Assembly: GCA_963691815.1 (NCBI GenBank)
Contig: OY829646.1
Span: forward strand, 19,844,694 to 19,908,693
Direction: 5' to 3'
DNA length: 64,000 nucleotides
From: Echiichthys vipera
Taxonomy: Eukaryota; Chordata; Actinopteri; Perciformes; Trachinidae
Part shown: piece after piece, positions 1-18,440 of the stretch
How the letters are laid out: every line of letters begins with the position of its first letter
How positions within the stretch are numbered: the stretch's first letter is position 1
Notes under the pieces: model-generated
What the model was told of the DNA's origin: nothing
Databases searched by the model: none
Seen by the model: only the letters and a program-made list of their open reading frames with translations
Translations under genes and position numbers: made by a program

Positions 1-478
1 GCCTTCTTCTTTTGCTGCCATAGTGTGAAGTTCTTTCATGGAGGGGGTTTAAACTCCAGTCTGGCCGAGACCATAGTGTAACTAAGAAAATCTGAAATTA
101 CTATACCTATTTACTTGGTTATACCATTAATTACAAATGAACAGGATTATCAGCACATGCAAACTACTATCGTGTAAGATACTGGCCTAACCATATCTTG
201 GGCATGAACTAAAACTTTTTATGAGGCCTATTGTGGACAGGACCACTCCATAATATATTTATTTTTGAAGATAGTAAATAAACTGGGTTCCAGTGGCCTT
301 TGTTTGCCCTTTTAAGTCCACCCATCCCACTTTCTCCAGCCTGTCTGACAGGAGAGGGGTGAAAACAGGCTTGGGGACCCACGTCCTGTTAGTCCATGCT
401 GTAAACTGTGTATAAACATGTGTTTAGTCCATACCAAGGCACCAACATAACAGCTGTGTGGCACGTAATGCCAGGGAC

Positions 479-522
479 AGCCATTTTGCATCCCTGAAGG
501 GAAGAGGGGATGCAAAATGGCT
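479..522. repeat. Perfect 16-bp inverted repeat with 12-nt loop
   Basis: Arms at 479-494 and 507-522 are exact reverse complements (arm 1 reads agccattttgcatccc). The spacer is the purine-rich tgaagggaagag. It lies in the first intron of the zinc-finger gene. It may be the core of a palindromic MITE or a hairpin precursor; nothing decides between them. Confidence 0.75.
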
Positions 523-690
523 ACTTGCTGTCTCCTGTCGGTGTAACCAGTATTTCGGTAGTGGCTTGGTTTTAAGTGCACCTTAACCACAGATCCTAAC
601 ACACGTTATTCTGGTTAAATCGGGAGTAAAAACCCCCAATTTGAGCACTGTCTCGAGGCTAAAGTTAACCTGAGCGCGTCTGAACTTACC

Positions 691-870
691 GTCCAACCCG
701 GCCAGCCTTCTTCCTTGTCGGTCGACATCCTGCTGTGAACGCAAAACCATTTCTTGATAGTCTTTAATAGTTGTTTCAAAGATGCTAAATATGTCCTCAG
801 CGGCGGCTCTGAGGCGCTCGTTGACCAAAGCTTTTAGTTTCTCTGTTTTGAACATTTCCGCGGCTGACAT
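691..870 (-). CDS. First coding exon of a C2H2 zinc-finger type gene (partial gene, 5' end only)
   Basis: The exon starts at an ATG at 870 and encodes MSAAEMFKTEKLKALVNERL followed by RAAAEDIFSIFETTIKDYQE and a DVDRQ segment. This Leu/Glu-rich amphipathic N-terminus (ALVNERLRAAAEDIF, then a charged helix) is the usual first exon of many teleost C2H2 zinc-finger proteins, whose finger array sits in a later exon. The reading is open beyond the exon, but a good donor (G|GTAAGT, GT at 689-688) ends it at 690-691 just after the Leu-Asp-Gly codons. No finger exon is visible to the left, so the rest should lie outside the window. The family (probable nuclear transcription factor) follows from resemblance of this N-terminus only; the individual gene cannot be named. 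Confidence 0.7.
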
Positions 871-902
871 GATGGCTCAAACAAGGAAAGCTCGCTGGGA
901 GA

Positions 903-912
903 TATCGCGAGA
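903..912. promoter_or_regulatory. TCTCGCGAGA-like promoter motif upstream of the zinc-finger exon
   Basis: Bases 903-912 read tatcgcgaga, one mismatch from the palindrome TCTCGCGAGA that marks many TATA-less vertebrate CpG promoters (bound by BANP). It lies 33-42 bp upstream of the minus-strand ATG at 870, in a locally CpG-containing stretch. Regulatory use is inference. Confidence 0.35.
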
Positions 913-914
913 GA

Positions 915-7200
<6,286 letters not shown>

Positions 7201-7208
7201 CATGGATA

Positions 7209-7913
7209 ATGGGGGGTCATCCCTATGTTCCGCAGGTCCTATGTTCCCTGGGCCTATGTTCCCCGGTCCCATAAACCTATGCCTTTGCTGATATAATTTC
7301 AATCAGGAAGACTTAATGAGGAATGTTTTAGATGTGAAAGTAAGAATTTGAGCACTGAGAAAGGCGCTATATAAATCAAAGCCATAATAATAATAATAAT
7401 AATAATTTTACAATGCATGACAAAAAATTATTGAATGAGAGTCTTCGGCGATTAGACTTCATCGAGACTTCATGTTAAAGGGGTCGTGAAGCCAAGGGTA
7501 GAGCAGGATACCCCCCGATTGAATCTAGACACTGGTGGTGGTGAAGAGGAGATGACTGGGATGGATGCAGTGGTGAAGGAGTCCGGATGATGCTGCTGAA
7601 GACAAGGAGGTGAATGGGGTGGAGGTGGGTGTTTGCCATCGCCTGACGCCGGGAATGACAGTTGACAGCACAGAGAGAGGCCACTTTTGAACTTTTGACA
7701 GCTACAGCCTGATGCTGTGACAGCGAGAGAGAACAGTCTTGCTTGTACATTCAGCATTTTGTTAGGGTCAGGGTTAGGGTCTACATAGGCTTATTTGCCG
7801 TGGAATTTGCCGTTTCTGGGACAAGCAGGGAACATTGGACCTGTTTCTTAAAAAATGGTCTGGTGTTTCATACATAAGAACATAGGACCCGGAGAACATA
7901 GGTACACTACCAG
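7209..7913. mobile_element. Probable DNA transposon or MITE with inverted subterminal tandem repeats
   Basis: The left side (7210-7275) carries several copies of a unit like cctatgttccc(t/c)ggg. The right side (about 7825-7905) carries the same unit in the opposite orientation (gaacataggacccggagaacatagg). The opposing arrays bound about 650 bp of sequence without a real gene. A LINE-like 3' tail (ggcgctatataaat, then ATA repeats at 7350-7408) lies inside. Family not identified; exact ends and a target duplication could not be fixed. Confidence 0.5.
7330..7408 (+). repeat. LINE-type 3' tail ending in (ATA)n
   Basis: The phrase gagaaaggcgctatataaat followed by an ATA microsatellite is typical of fish LINE or SINE 3' ends. 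Recognition is from memory of the family pattern. Confidence 0.45.
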
Positions 7914-8330
7914 AAATGGAGTGTAAATGTACAAAGTTTCGGTGGTGGTTGAGTTTAAGCGAGAAAACAGCTCATGAATTTTGAAACAGTTTAGTCCACA
8001 CCTCAGTACTGTAATAAATAAATAAAATGTAGTATGCTTTTTCACAGAACATGTTTTGACTTGTCACAATAGGAAAAGCACAGGTGTCCCACTAAGCAAA
8101 GACAGTGTGACAGTGAGTCAACTTGCACATTACCAGGACATTAATCATTCATTCCTTATTAATTGTATTAATTACACACATGCTTTTACTACTTCTACAT
8201 GTGAAAATGTGTCATGTTAAAAGGGTATATAGTATACTGGTAGGTGTATGTAAGATTTCAATAAATAAAGTCTAAGCACTTGAGGGTTGGCAGATCACTT
8301 TGATATCACCTCAGGATGAGACCATATTTA
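7914..8330. other. No gene recognised
   Basis: No exon or clear repeat boundary was seen in this interval. Confidence 0.4.
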
Positions 8331-8830
8331 GGGCCTGATCACACTATCCTTTTGGCCGCGGCCAAAACCGGTTTTTCAGCTAAAGTCTAGTACCTTTAAG
8401 TAGTGTGAGCGCACCTGCTCCGCGCTCAACTGGGGCCAGCTGGGCCGCCACGGCCCGCTTGAAATAGGTGGGCTTTAGCGGAGCCGTTTGCACATGTACG
8501 AGCACGAGCGTGCGCACGTGTACGCGCACGAGCACGAGCCCTACGGCAGTATCGTTATGTCCGCCTGTTCGGACATGTAAATAGAAGGACGGACCATGCG
8601 CGGACATTTAACAACAACAACAATGGTGGTGAAAGGTTCACGTTGTGTTTACTGCAGATTTGGTCGGATGAAAATATTCAAAAACAGTCGACAAGACGCA
8701 CAAAAACTCCGAGGTCTATGGAAAGATTTGTAAACAAAGCCACACACACGAGATCAATGCGTGTGACGTGTTACGGCTTGAAGGCGTATGGACAGCAAGA
8801 AGTATTGGCCGAGGCCCTGGTAGTGTGAGT
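8331..8830 (+). mobile_element. Decayed transposon with Myb/SANT-like (trihelix) coding remnant, copy 1
   Basis: At 8652-8690 the plus strand encodes LQIWSDENIQKQ. After a one-base frame change it continues as VDKTHKNSEVYGKICK. Together this is the start of the Myb/SANT-like DNA-binding domain found in Harbinger-type transposons and their host derivatives (pattern W-S-D-E-x-I-Q, then H-x-N-S-x-V-Y). A diverged copy with the same core lies at 23250-23577. The ends, gggcctgatcacact on the left and tagtgtga on the right, look like degraded terminal inverted repeats. The frameshift and lack of a longer frame make it non-functional. Confidence 0.55.
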
Positions 8831-10370
8831 ACAAACGGGGCTGGGGCGCGGGGGGGAGAGGGAGGGGGGACAAGTACCCTAAAGTCCGGGTCTCGGTCCT
8901 GGAGGACAGTGTGATCACGTCTTTCTTTACTTTTAAAAAAGCCAATGTTTGAATGAAAACAGGCTCAGTGGAGAGCAGCGCGAGGAGTCCCTCAGTCACA
9001 CCCTCCCAGCGGGGGGTTCTGGGTGGAGGCCTGTTGAGATGGGGGGCAGGGGGTAGGAATTTATTATAATTAATGAGTTGATTAGAATTTCAAATAGATA
9101 ACAAAAAGGAGCACATACCAATATAAAACACATACGGGGACAGAAACAGTGCACAGAAACACCCAGAGGAGTTCTCAGACACCACAGCACACACTTCCTT
9201 TGGGGGGAGATTGTAGAGATTGAAGCGCTTTCCCCACAATTCTATTATGACCAAGCTAAATAAGAAAATTTGGTTTAATGTTACTATGTTGTCTAGCTAG
9301 CTGCATGTGTGTGGATACACGTCTGCATGCTGCCAAACTTCAGCGAGGCGCACTGCTCGTGCAAGATATGTAGCTCAGCCATTAGATAGTATTAATGTTA
9401 GTTTAATGAATGGCTCTCTTTTGTACGTGCTGCCCAGTGTCGGCTGCACTACTCGTTTTTGTGCAGCTTTCTGGTAAAGTCGATGTATGTGGTTCGACCT
9501 TTGTTGCATGTCACTTTGAAATGTTGTATTTCAGACAAAATGCTAAACAAAGAAATACACTGGTAATAGTTCAATTTTTGAGGACATTAGCTATTTCTCT
9601 TTTGGGAGCACAATTTATTGAAGAGCATATGGAGAGTTATTTGCAAGAACAGATACAAGCCATTCTTTAAATGAAAAAACACCAGTTTGATTAATATTCC
9701 CAGGCTTGCACAAAATGATTTAGGAAGATAAATAAAACTGAGATACTGATTTTAAAAATGAACCCTTCATACTTTCTCGCAGCTCCACCTGAGGAGGTGG
9801 AAGGTGAATGCATTTTTCAAGGACATCTGGACAGAAGTTATTAAAGGAGGAGGGTTTGCTGCTCAGTTCATTCATCAGAGTTGAACGGGCAATGTCACAG
9901 GTCTTCCTTCTTCACTACCATTATCTCCAACACTACTTTGCTACTTCAGAACTGCTGTTGTGTACACTTATCCTTTGCCATGCATCTGACCCTGTAATCA
10001 CTGTTATGTTTCAAAGTTACTGCAACCTGACGCTGAAAATTGAATCCAATTGATGGAACTGTTGAGTGATGATGAAATTTTAATGGGATTGTACACTGTG
10101 CAATCCAAGCAAGCTACACTGCCCCTCAAAGCAGAATACATCTACCTCAACGATAAGCTTCAACAGCTGAAGTGTGTGAGTTGTATTGTTTTCATAAAAT
10201 GAAGCTGAGACCTAATTCTTTCATTGCAATGCAGATTTTCAAAATACAGTTCTGGCATGAAGCTGCAATCTTCACTGAGGCAGATGATCCCATGAAACGC
10301 ACAGAAAATTGTGCAGCTAAATCTGAGTGGTTCACAGTGATATACAAATTAGTTTTATCTCAAAGTTTGT
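8831..10370. other. No gene recognised
   Basis: Includes a purine/G-rich stretch at 8840-8870. Open frames near 9410-9670 and 9808-10053 have no recognisable domain. Confidence 0.4.
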
Positions 10371-10389
10371 TTGTTTGTTGTTGTTTTTT

Positions 10390-10475
10390 TAAACAACATA
10401 ACACATCTACTTCTATAACCACTTTCAAATCTCACCTGAAAACTCATCTTTTCAGACACGGCTACTCCCTTTAAT
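10390..10475 (+). mobile_element. LINE C-terminal coding fragment
   Basis: The plus strand encodes TSITTFKSHLKTHLFRHGYS, the characteristic last residues (F-K-S-x-L-K-T-H-L-F) of the C-terminal region of fish non-LTR retrotransposon ORF2 proteins. Only this terminal piece is recognisable and no reverse transcriptase core is present. Confidence 0.5.
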
Positions 10476-11500
10476 TTTTCTCTTTGCTTCTATTAATATT
10501 AGTATTATTATGTAGTTTTGTTGTCTGATTCTGTTACTGCTTTTATGACTGAGTGTTTATATGAGCAGCCATAAATAAAATAAAAATGAACTGAAGTGAT
10601 GTGGATTTTCAGATCAACTTGTAAATCTTGAGCACAAGTCACAGTTACCATGGTGGCCCAGGAATACAGAGCCCAGTGACATTTCACAAAGCAAATGAAC
10701 AAAACTGATACACAACTGTGTGACAAGTGTGAAGCTGTTGCTAATGGAGTGCAATGAAGATAGATGAGCAGTATTATCTGTGCTCAAGTTTGATTGACTG
10801 TCAAACATGTGCAATCATCATCACTGTGCTTTTATCCTACACTTTATCATTTTCAATTTCACATATTTTATTTAGGGATCAAACAGGCAGAGGTTATAGA
10901 TAATTTGAGATGTTTATCTTTTTAGTGTCATATATAACAACAGTTACAATCAGCACAATTAGCCTAGGCAGCTACAAAAATCGGATGGCATTACCTATAA
11001 ATACTTTTCAGCTCAGAGTCATGTCAAGGTAGAAACATGAGGAACCACATAAGCAACCAGCAATAAACTTCAACCATTCATAAACAGATGATTACGACAC
11101 ATCCTGGGAATCTACTGGTCCACCACTTTGGTCCAGACTGTCTTTCTCAACTGTTGGATGGATCACCTATCTGCATGCAATTGTTCTTTCAACAATGTCT
11201 ATCTGCCTCTCAGTTTGGTTTCCTCACCACAAATGAAACCGCTGACCCATTAGCAAGACTTTGAAATAGAGCATATAAGATCCATGGCAACCTCCCCCCA
11301 GACCCACCGCAGTACTTTCACATCCTAGCACACTTTCTGATACAAAACAACTCCCCTCCAACACAATACAAGACACGATGGCATCACTAGATCAATCCCT
11401 TATAAAGCACTTATTTCAGTACCATTTTACTTTTAAAAACCATTGAGGTCAGATTTTTTCTCCCCACACATACTAAAATCTGGAAAAAGATCATCCCATA
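10476..11500. other. No gene; one short fish repeat motif
   Basis: Near 11118-11177 the text ccactttggtccagactg with ttggatggat matches a repeat phrase common in percomorph genomes. Otherwise nothing was seen. Confidence 0.35.
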
Positions 11501-11939
11501 TTACATTTGAGCAGGGCTATCCAAATGGCAGCCCCCAGGCCTTCGAGGGAATATTTACTGGCCCTTTGAGTAGAAGTCTTTGTAAAAAGGTAATTCCTGG
11601 CCTAGTGGGCAATGTTGACTGTTGTCCTCTCTCACTGTCTCAGTGTGTCAAATACCGTCTTGCTCAACGTGCTTCCTCTAGGCGTAGAAGTAAAATATTT
11701 CCCACTGAATTGTAGTGGAATAAGTGACAGAAATTACAATTTACATGTTTTGGGTTTTAAAACACGGGAAAAAACACATTCTCTATCTCCTTGTGATGCA
11801 GAAGTTCTTCATCTGAACATGCAATGTTCAGCCTTGTCTATCTTGTGAGAAACTTCCCTTTATCCTGTGATTCAAGTATGACGAAGTTTATGATATGAAT
11901 GTGACTAATGTTACTGCCTTATCTGGTATGTCACCCAGC

Positions 11940-12125
11940 TAAACGCAGACTGTGTTCATGTTCTATATAAAATGAGAACTGCCCTCAGCTCTGGGTCTGT
12001 CTCTCTAGCAGCCTGTGTTTTGTGCGCGCGGGGGACAGTCCCTTTCTGCAGAAAACGCTGAGAATAAAACCAGGGAAAAAAGCCAAAAGTTGTTCGGTGT
12101 CTAATCTTTGTTGACGGACCTTACC
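11940..12125 (+). repeat. LTR-like segment (possible solo LTR, R/U5 end)
   Basis: A TATA-like tatataaaatgag at about 11965 is followed by a pyrimidine-rich gggtctgtctctctag near 11994. About 70 bp later comes an AATAAA (aataaaacc, near 12063), then a T/G-rich tail. This spacing resembles the TATA-R-poly(A)-U5 layout of a retroviral-type LTR. No internal gag, pol or env coding, no second LTR and no target duplication were found, so this is a weak structural call. Confidence 0.3.
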
Positions 12126-12131
12126 CATGAC

Positions 12132-12246
12132 AAGTAGATGTATAAGGCAACATGAAAAGAAAATACTTAAGTAAAGTACAAGAGCATCAAACGTGTACTT
12201 AAGTACAGTAATTGAGTAAATGTTCTTAGTTACATTACACCTCTGG
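12132..12246. repeat. Fish interspersed repeat terminus
   Basis: The run of aagtaaagtacaagag, acttaagtacagtaattg and agtaaatgttcttagttac, ending acacctctg, is a diverged version of a very common teleost DNA-transposon terminus (repeated AAGTAC words). The family assignment is from memory. Confidence 0.45.
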
Positions 12247-12479
12247 GTAACATGTATGTTGATTAAATAAGGATTGGTTTTGAAAAGGTTGTTGCACTTT
12301 GAGTAGACCTATTACTATTTACCTTGATAAAATAAAGACAATATATGCACTTCTGTGTCGTTTCAGTGTTTTACAGTATCTGTAGCTGTTAGTGGGATTA
12401 TGTCATATTTTTTGAGCCATATTTTTCCGACCCCTCATTTTGGATCATTCTAATCAACCGGCCCCCATTCAAAACTAAT

Positions 12480-13690
12480 TGAGTCCTGCATTAGAGCAAT
12501 AAGCTTTATTGCACATTTCATACTGGCATATAAACACGATTTTATGAAGGGACCACTGATTCCAATCTCACTATCTTGCTTACTTCTTTTAAAGTCCTCT
12601 CCTCTGTGTAGCTGTTTATGTTTTGTTTTTTTGTCTTGTTTCAGTCGATTGTTTCTGGGTTTTTTTTTCATTTGTGATTCTTCCTGCAGAGGTGCTGCAG
12701 ATCAGGAACCTGGGGTAAACCAATTTAGCTGGCTGAGCCAGTTTAAATGTAAGACATTTTACTTACTTTTAATCTTTTCCTGACAATGAAATTAAATTTT
12801 CTACAGGTGAATGGTGCCCAGAGGATGAGGCCATATGACTTTGGTGATCCCTCTGACTTTTCCTCTATGCTACCATGAAGTTCGTAATTTTGCTTTTGAA
12901 TGAAATGCCTTCACATCTACTGATTACCATAAAATGTGTTACACACATGAATTATATAAAATCTGTCCTTTACTCTGTCCATCATTTAGTTTTTCCAGCT
13001 GAACTTTTTATTTTCAAGCTTGTTGGCTCATGTTCTTTTCAAACAGAGAAAATATAGTTTGTCACCCAGGGCCAAGTTTCATTACAAAAAGACACTTTTC
13101 ATTTGGGGACTCACCAGAAAACCCGTCTGAATCCAGATCTATAAAACTGATTTTCACTTTCCCTGCCGGCATGACCATTTCAATTACTGTGAGAGGGAGA
13201 AACTGAGATGGAGTGCAGACATAAAAGATAGTTTTCTGAGTGTCCACTGGATATTTACATATATAGTAAAATTAGCTACAGTGGGGAAATATAATTTGCT
13301 TCATGTGGTCTGTTTGATTACATATTTTATTTCTTTGCTGCGCTGTTGTGATTAGCTCAGATAATGCTTGTTGCTGATTTTCAGACTCAATCTATTCTTG
13401 TTGTTAGTTTATTGAGTGTTGACATCAGTGTTAAATGCCACCATCAGATCAGACTGACTACCAGACTAATAAATGAGTCTCACATAATGTTGGTTGTCAT
13501 GGTGTGGTCATTTGGTTGATGCATTCAAAACAATGTCTGCTTGGTCTGCTCTGATGAATAAATATCTCATTTCTATGCAGTCACAGTGAGAGGAGTATAT
13601 GGCCACTATAGGTTTGTTGATGATGTGGCATGAATACATTCACGTTGCTGCTGATCTAAAATCTCTTTATTTAAGAAAAGTGATACATCA
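12480..13690. other. No gene recognised
   Basis: Short T-rich and unremarkable sequence. No supported exon. Confidence 0.4.
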
Positions 13691-13691
13691 A

Positions 13692-14022
13692 TGTACATCA
13701 TTTATTCATAAATTCATTAATCTTCAACTGCTTGTCCCTGTCTGGGTCGCAGGGGGGGGGGGGGTGTCTCAGGGCACATAGAGACAAACACAGACAGACA
13801 ACCATTCACACCTACGGGCTATTTAGAGTCATCAATTAACCTAACAATGTCTTTTGGATTGTGGGAGGAAACCGGAGAACCCGGAGAAAACCCATGCAGA
13901 CACGGGGAGAACATGGAAACTCCAAACAGAAGCGCCTCAGCCGGGATTCGAACCAGGAACCCTCTTGTTGTGCGATGACAGTGCTGACCACCACATCACC
14001 GTGTCGCCCTGTACATCATTTA
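13692..14022 (-). mobile_element. tRNA-derived SINE with 13-bp target site duplications
   Basis: Exact direct repeats tgtacatcattta flank the element at 13692-13704 and 14010-14022. Read on the minus strand, it starts at 14009 with agggcgacacggtg. It then has an A-box-like gtggtggtcagcactg and a B box ggttcgaatcc (complement of 13944-13954), the internal RNA polymerase III promoter of a tRNA. A body of the common fish type follows (cccgtgtctgcatgggtttt, ctccgggttctcc). Its 3' part contains a poly-G run and a short A/T-rich tail. The perfect duplication shows retrotransposition by LINE machinery and suggests a fairly recent insertion. Confidence 0.85.
13752..13764. repeat. Poly-G run inside the SINE
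   Basis: About 13 consecutive G on the plus strand, within the 3' half of the SINE. Prone to length error. Confidence 0.9.
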
Positions 14023-14229
14023 ACATTCTTTTAAAAAGTTAGCTTAAAGTCTAGTTTTCATCAGCAGTCCCTTTACCTATTGTTAATGGGCATCTTAAAG
14101 TAAAAAAACGAATAAAAAATATTTGGATAAAAAACACATTGCATTATTGTCTTGTGTAAATCAGATAAGAGCACATTCAATTATAGTCTAAAAGTCATAT
14201 ATCTATATAAAACATACAAATGAATGACA

Positions 14230-14440
14230 TAAGAGGATGGATCAGTGTTGGCATCTTTAGGCGTTGACTAGCCTTGTCTGGCGTTAAATTTAAAAGAAAA
14301 GAGGACCTGGCTGAACGCAGTTTTTAACTGTACCTCCTGTAATTCTGCTGCTATTAGTTTCGAATTAAGTAAATCCGATAGAAATGGAGGAGCAAAGCCA
14401 TGGATAATTTTGTAAACTAAACAAATCTTTTTTTAATTTG
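14230..14440 (-). mobile_element. Possible LINE ORF2 C-terminal fragment
   Basis: The minus strand encodes CLVYKIIHGFAPPFLSDLLN, resembling the L-V-Y-K-x-x-x-G-x-A-P-x-x-L-S-D-L phrase of the fish LINE C-terminal region. Short and diverged. Confidence 0.4.
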
Positions 14441-14755
14441 ATGAGGTTTTCCCAGCTGAGCAGTTTGTTCTTTTTTAGTATGTTGCAGTAATGAAAGGTG
14501 ATCTGTGAGAAACAAGTATCATGAGCCAGTTAAAGTTCCACTTTGTAAATCTGTGAAAAGACACACCTCTCCACCTGTGTTCCTGCTACTGTCCACAATA
14601 ACTGATTAGCTTAGTTTGTTGTGTTGTGCAGCGCTAAATGTCAGACACCGGGCTACCTCCCAGACTAATAAATGACCAGCACCTTCTCACACATTATTGG
14701 ACACAGTGTGAGTGAGACAGAGTGGGTGTTTGTGTCTACAAGGTTGGAAAAGAGA

Positions 14756-14820
<65 letters not shown>

Positions 14821-14821
14821 T
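14756..14821. repeat. (TA)n microsatellite
   Basis: TA dinucleotides interrupted twice by TACA near the ends. It is self-complementary. Confidence 0.95.
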
Positions 14822-15818
14822 TGTAATTCTTTCACATGGATCCACTGGGCTTTCGTCCAGGCTTTCGCAGTTGAAATGTGTCCTTTGTTGAACTTTGAAC
14901 AAAAAATCCTTACCTGTCGGCTAAATTAATTAGGAAAAGATCTATTGTTGTTTTATGTCCTCATTAGCTCTCTGATTGAACTTATCAGACAGCTAATAGC
15001 AAATACCCATGATCTACTGTATGTTGCCTATTTCAAAGCAGTTAAATGAAATTTATATGCACATGAATGACTTGCTCTAGTTTTGTCAGTGGGCAGGCGG
15101 CAAAATGCAGGTGTGTTTGGAAATAGAATAACATACATTTGTGGAGCATGAAAGAAAAACTTGATGTCACATTTTCGTTTTGTGATCAACACCAATAACA
15201 GCTGTGACTCAGTTATAGTAGGTAATATATTACAAGATGAGTACTAAAAGTAAAGTTTTGGTTAGTTAGATTAGGGCTGTATATCACCACTGATTACCTG
15301 ATTTAATTCAATTCAGATCTTAATACTAATTTTTCTTGAATATGAAAGAGATTCTCAAAGAACTAAAGGTGTAAATTGTACAAGGAACCTTCTAACTTAT
15401 AACAGTAATGTCTGACAATAGACATATTGACATGCAGCGCTAACCAAGAAAAGGGCATGTTAAAAAAAAGAAAGATAATACGCTTTCTGACTCAAACCTC
15501 AAACATCACATTGAAGCTTTCACAGTCGTAACTTTGGTGCCTCACATCATATTGCAGTATGGCAGTTACTGAAATGTGATATTACTGAGATATACGTTTT
15601 TGGCTCATTTCACTGCACTACTGAGCTTATTTTGATGTGTCAAATATAGTGCATAGTGTTTCATTCCCACTCCACTGGCTCTGATTTTAATGTGTTTAAT
15701 GGCATTGTCAACCAGAGCATTTTCTTCAATTTAACAAAATGGTAGTTGCGCTGGGACCATTAACTTTATGCAAGCAGTCCATTAGACATTGACTGGGAAG
15801 GAGAAGACAGTGTACTCC

Positions 15819-15821
<3 letters not shown>
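14822..15821. other. No gene recognised
   Basis: Nothing supported was seen in this interval. Confidence 0.4.
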
Positions 15822-15869
<48 letters not shown>

Positions 15870-15882
15870 TGTGTGTGTGTGT
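15822..15882. repeat. (GT)n microsatellite
   Basis: About 60 bp of GT with one GA interruption near 15868. Confidence 0.95.
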
Positions 15883-17624
<1,742 letters not shown>

Positions 17625-17639
17625 TCACTTGCCATCCTG

Positions 17640-18130
17640 AGGCCGTATTCACAAAGGAGGAGGACTAGAGGGTGGGGTCAACCTCGTTGCTATGGAAGAC
17701 ATCATGTTCATACCTTCAATGCCCACAGTGATTGCCTGTCTAGAAAAACCATGGCTAATACGGACACAGCCGCTCCGCCAAAAGGGAAGAGAAAACTGGA
17801 CCAATGACCAACTCCTATTCCTTGTTCAACTTGTGGATGAAAGGAAAGATGTTATAAAGGAATGTTTGGAGTTGGGATCTTTACAAAAACAAAAAAAAAG
17901 CACGGTAAACTATTTGCTTGCATGTAAATGCTGTCTTCGCTTTCCTGCAGCTGCATTTTTCCTGTGGCCAAATAGCGAAGAGTTACAATTTTAATCTCCG
18001 GTGATATTGGATGGTTTTTAATCATTGGTGATGCCATGGCATCCCTGACCAACTCTAACACATTCTTAATGCCATCTCCATTTGGGTGATATCTTTTTAA
18101 AAGCTCACTATCATTTAATCTCTCCAAAGA
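17640..18130. mobile_element. Truncated PIF/Harbinger transposon with convergent Myb-like and transposase remnants
   Basis: On the plus strand, MANTDTAAPPKGKR (from about 17752) continues after a one-base frame change as ENWTNDQLLFLVQLVDERKD, a Myb/SANT-like helix. On the minus strand, reading down from 18127, it encodes ERLNDSELLKRYHPNGDGIK, a short helical stretch, and ISPEIKIVTLRYLATGKMQL. This is the N-terminal domain of HARBI1-type transposases (S-P-E-x-x-V-x-x-x-L-R-Y-L-A-T-G). Convergent Myb-like and nuclease genes are the normal PIF/Harbinger layout, but the DDE catalytic core is missing. The left end, gaggccgtattcacaaagg near 17640, resembles a Harbinger terminus; a matching right end was not found. 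A dead, internally deleted copy. Confidence 0.65.
17860..18127 (-). pseudogene. Harbinger transposase (HARBI1-like) N-terminal remnant
   Basis: About 60 recognisable residues, from ERLNDSELLKRYHPNG to LRYLATGKMQLQ, then unrelated sequence. The family has about 350 residues, so the nuclease domain is lost. It lies opposite the Myb-like remnant in the same element. Confidence 0.6.
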
Positions 18131-18289
18131 TGTTGACTGCGGCAGACATGTTAGGATGTTAGCGATTTACTCTAAGTGACTTAGTAAGTCAACTGACAAT
18201 ACATGAAGACACATCTGGTCTCCTTAGGAGGTTGTGAATGAGGCAGGGTGGCCTGCGTTTTTTGGATGTTGATTCATGACACTGGGAAT

Positions 18290-18440
18290 ACTATAAGGGC
18301 AGTTGGTGAGCACAGACCTCTGCCAAGGACAAATCCCTACTGATTCACTAAAATTGAATAGGTTGGTTTTTGGCCCATGCTTTACCCTTCAACCAAGTTT
18401 CATAAGAATCAGCCCAGTAGTTTTTCCATAATCCTGCTGA
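18290..18440. repeat. Ancient fish interspersed repeat fragment
   Basis: The words acctctgccaagg, tttttggcccatgc, aagtttcataagaatc and taatcctgctgac occur in this order in a repeat family common in teleosts. Recognised from memory; class uncertain. Confidence 0.45.

Noticed and set aside
7762..7779. Interstitial telomere repeat (ttagggtcagggttaggg)
   Set aside because: Only about two exact units; too short to support a telomeric relic, and it falls inside a transposon-like region.
10172..10389. N-terminal part of the frame ending in the LINE-like FKSHLKTHLF
   Set aside because: Residues before the LINE phrase show no similarity to reverse transcriptase or other domains; treated as chance upstream extension.
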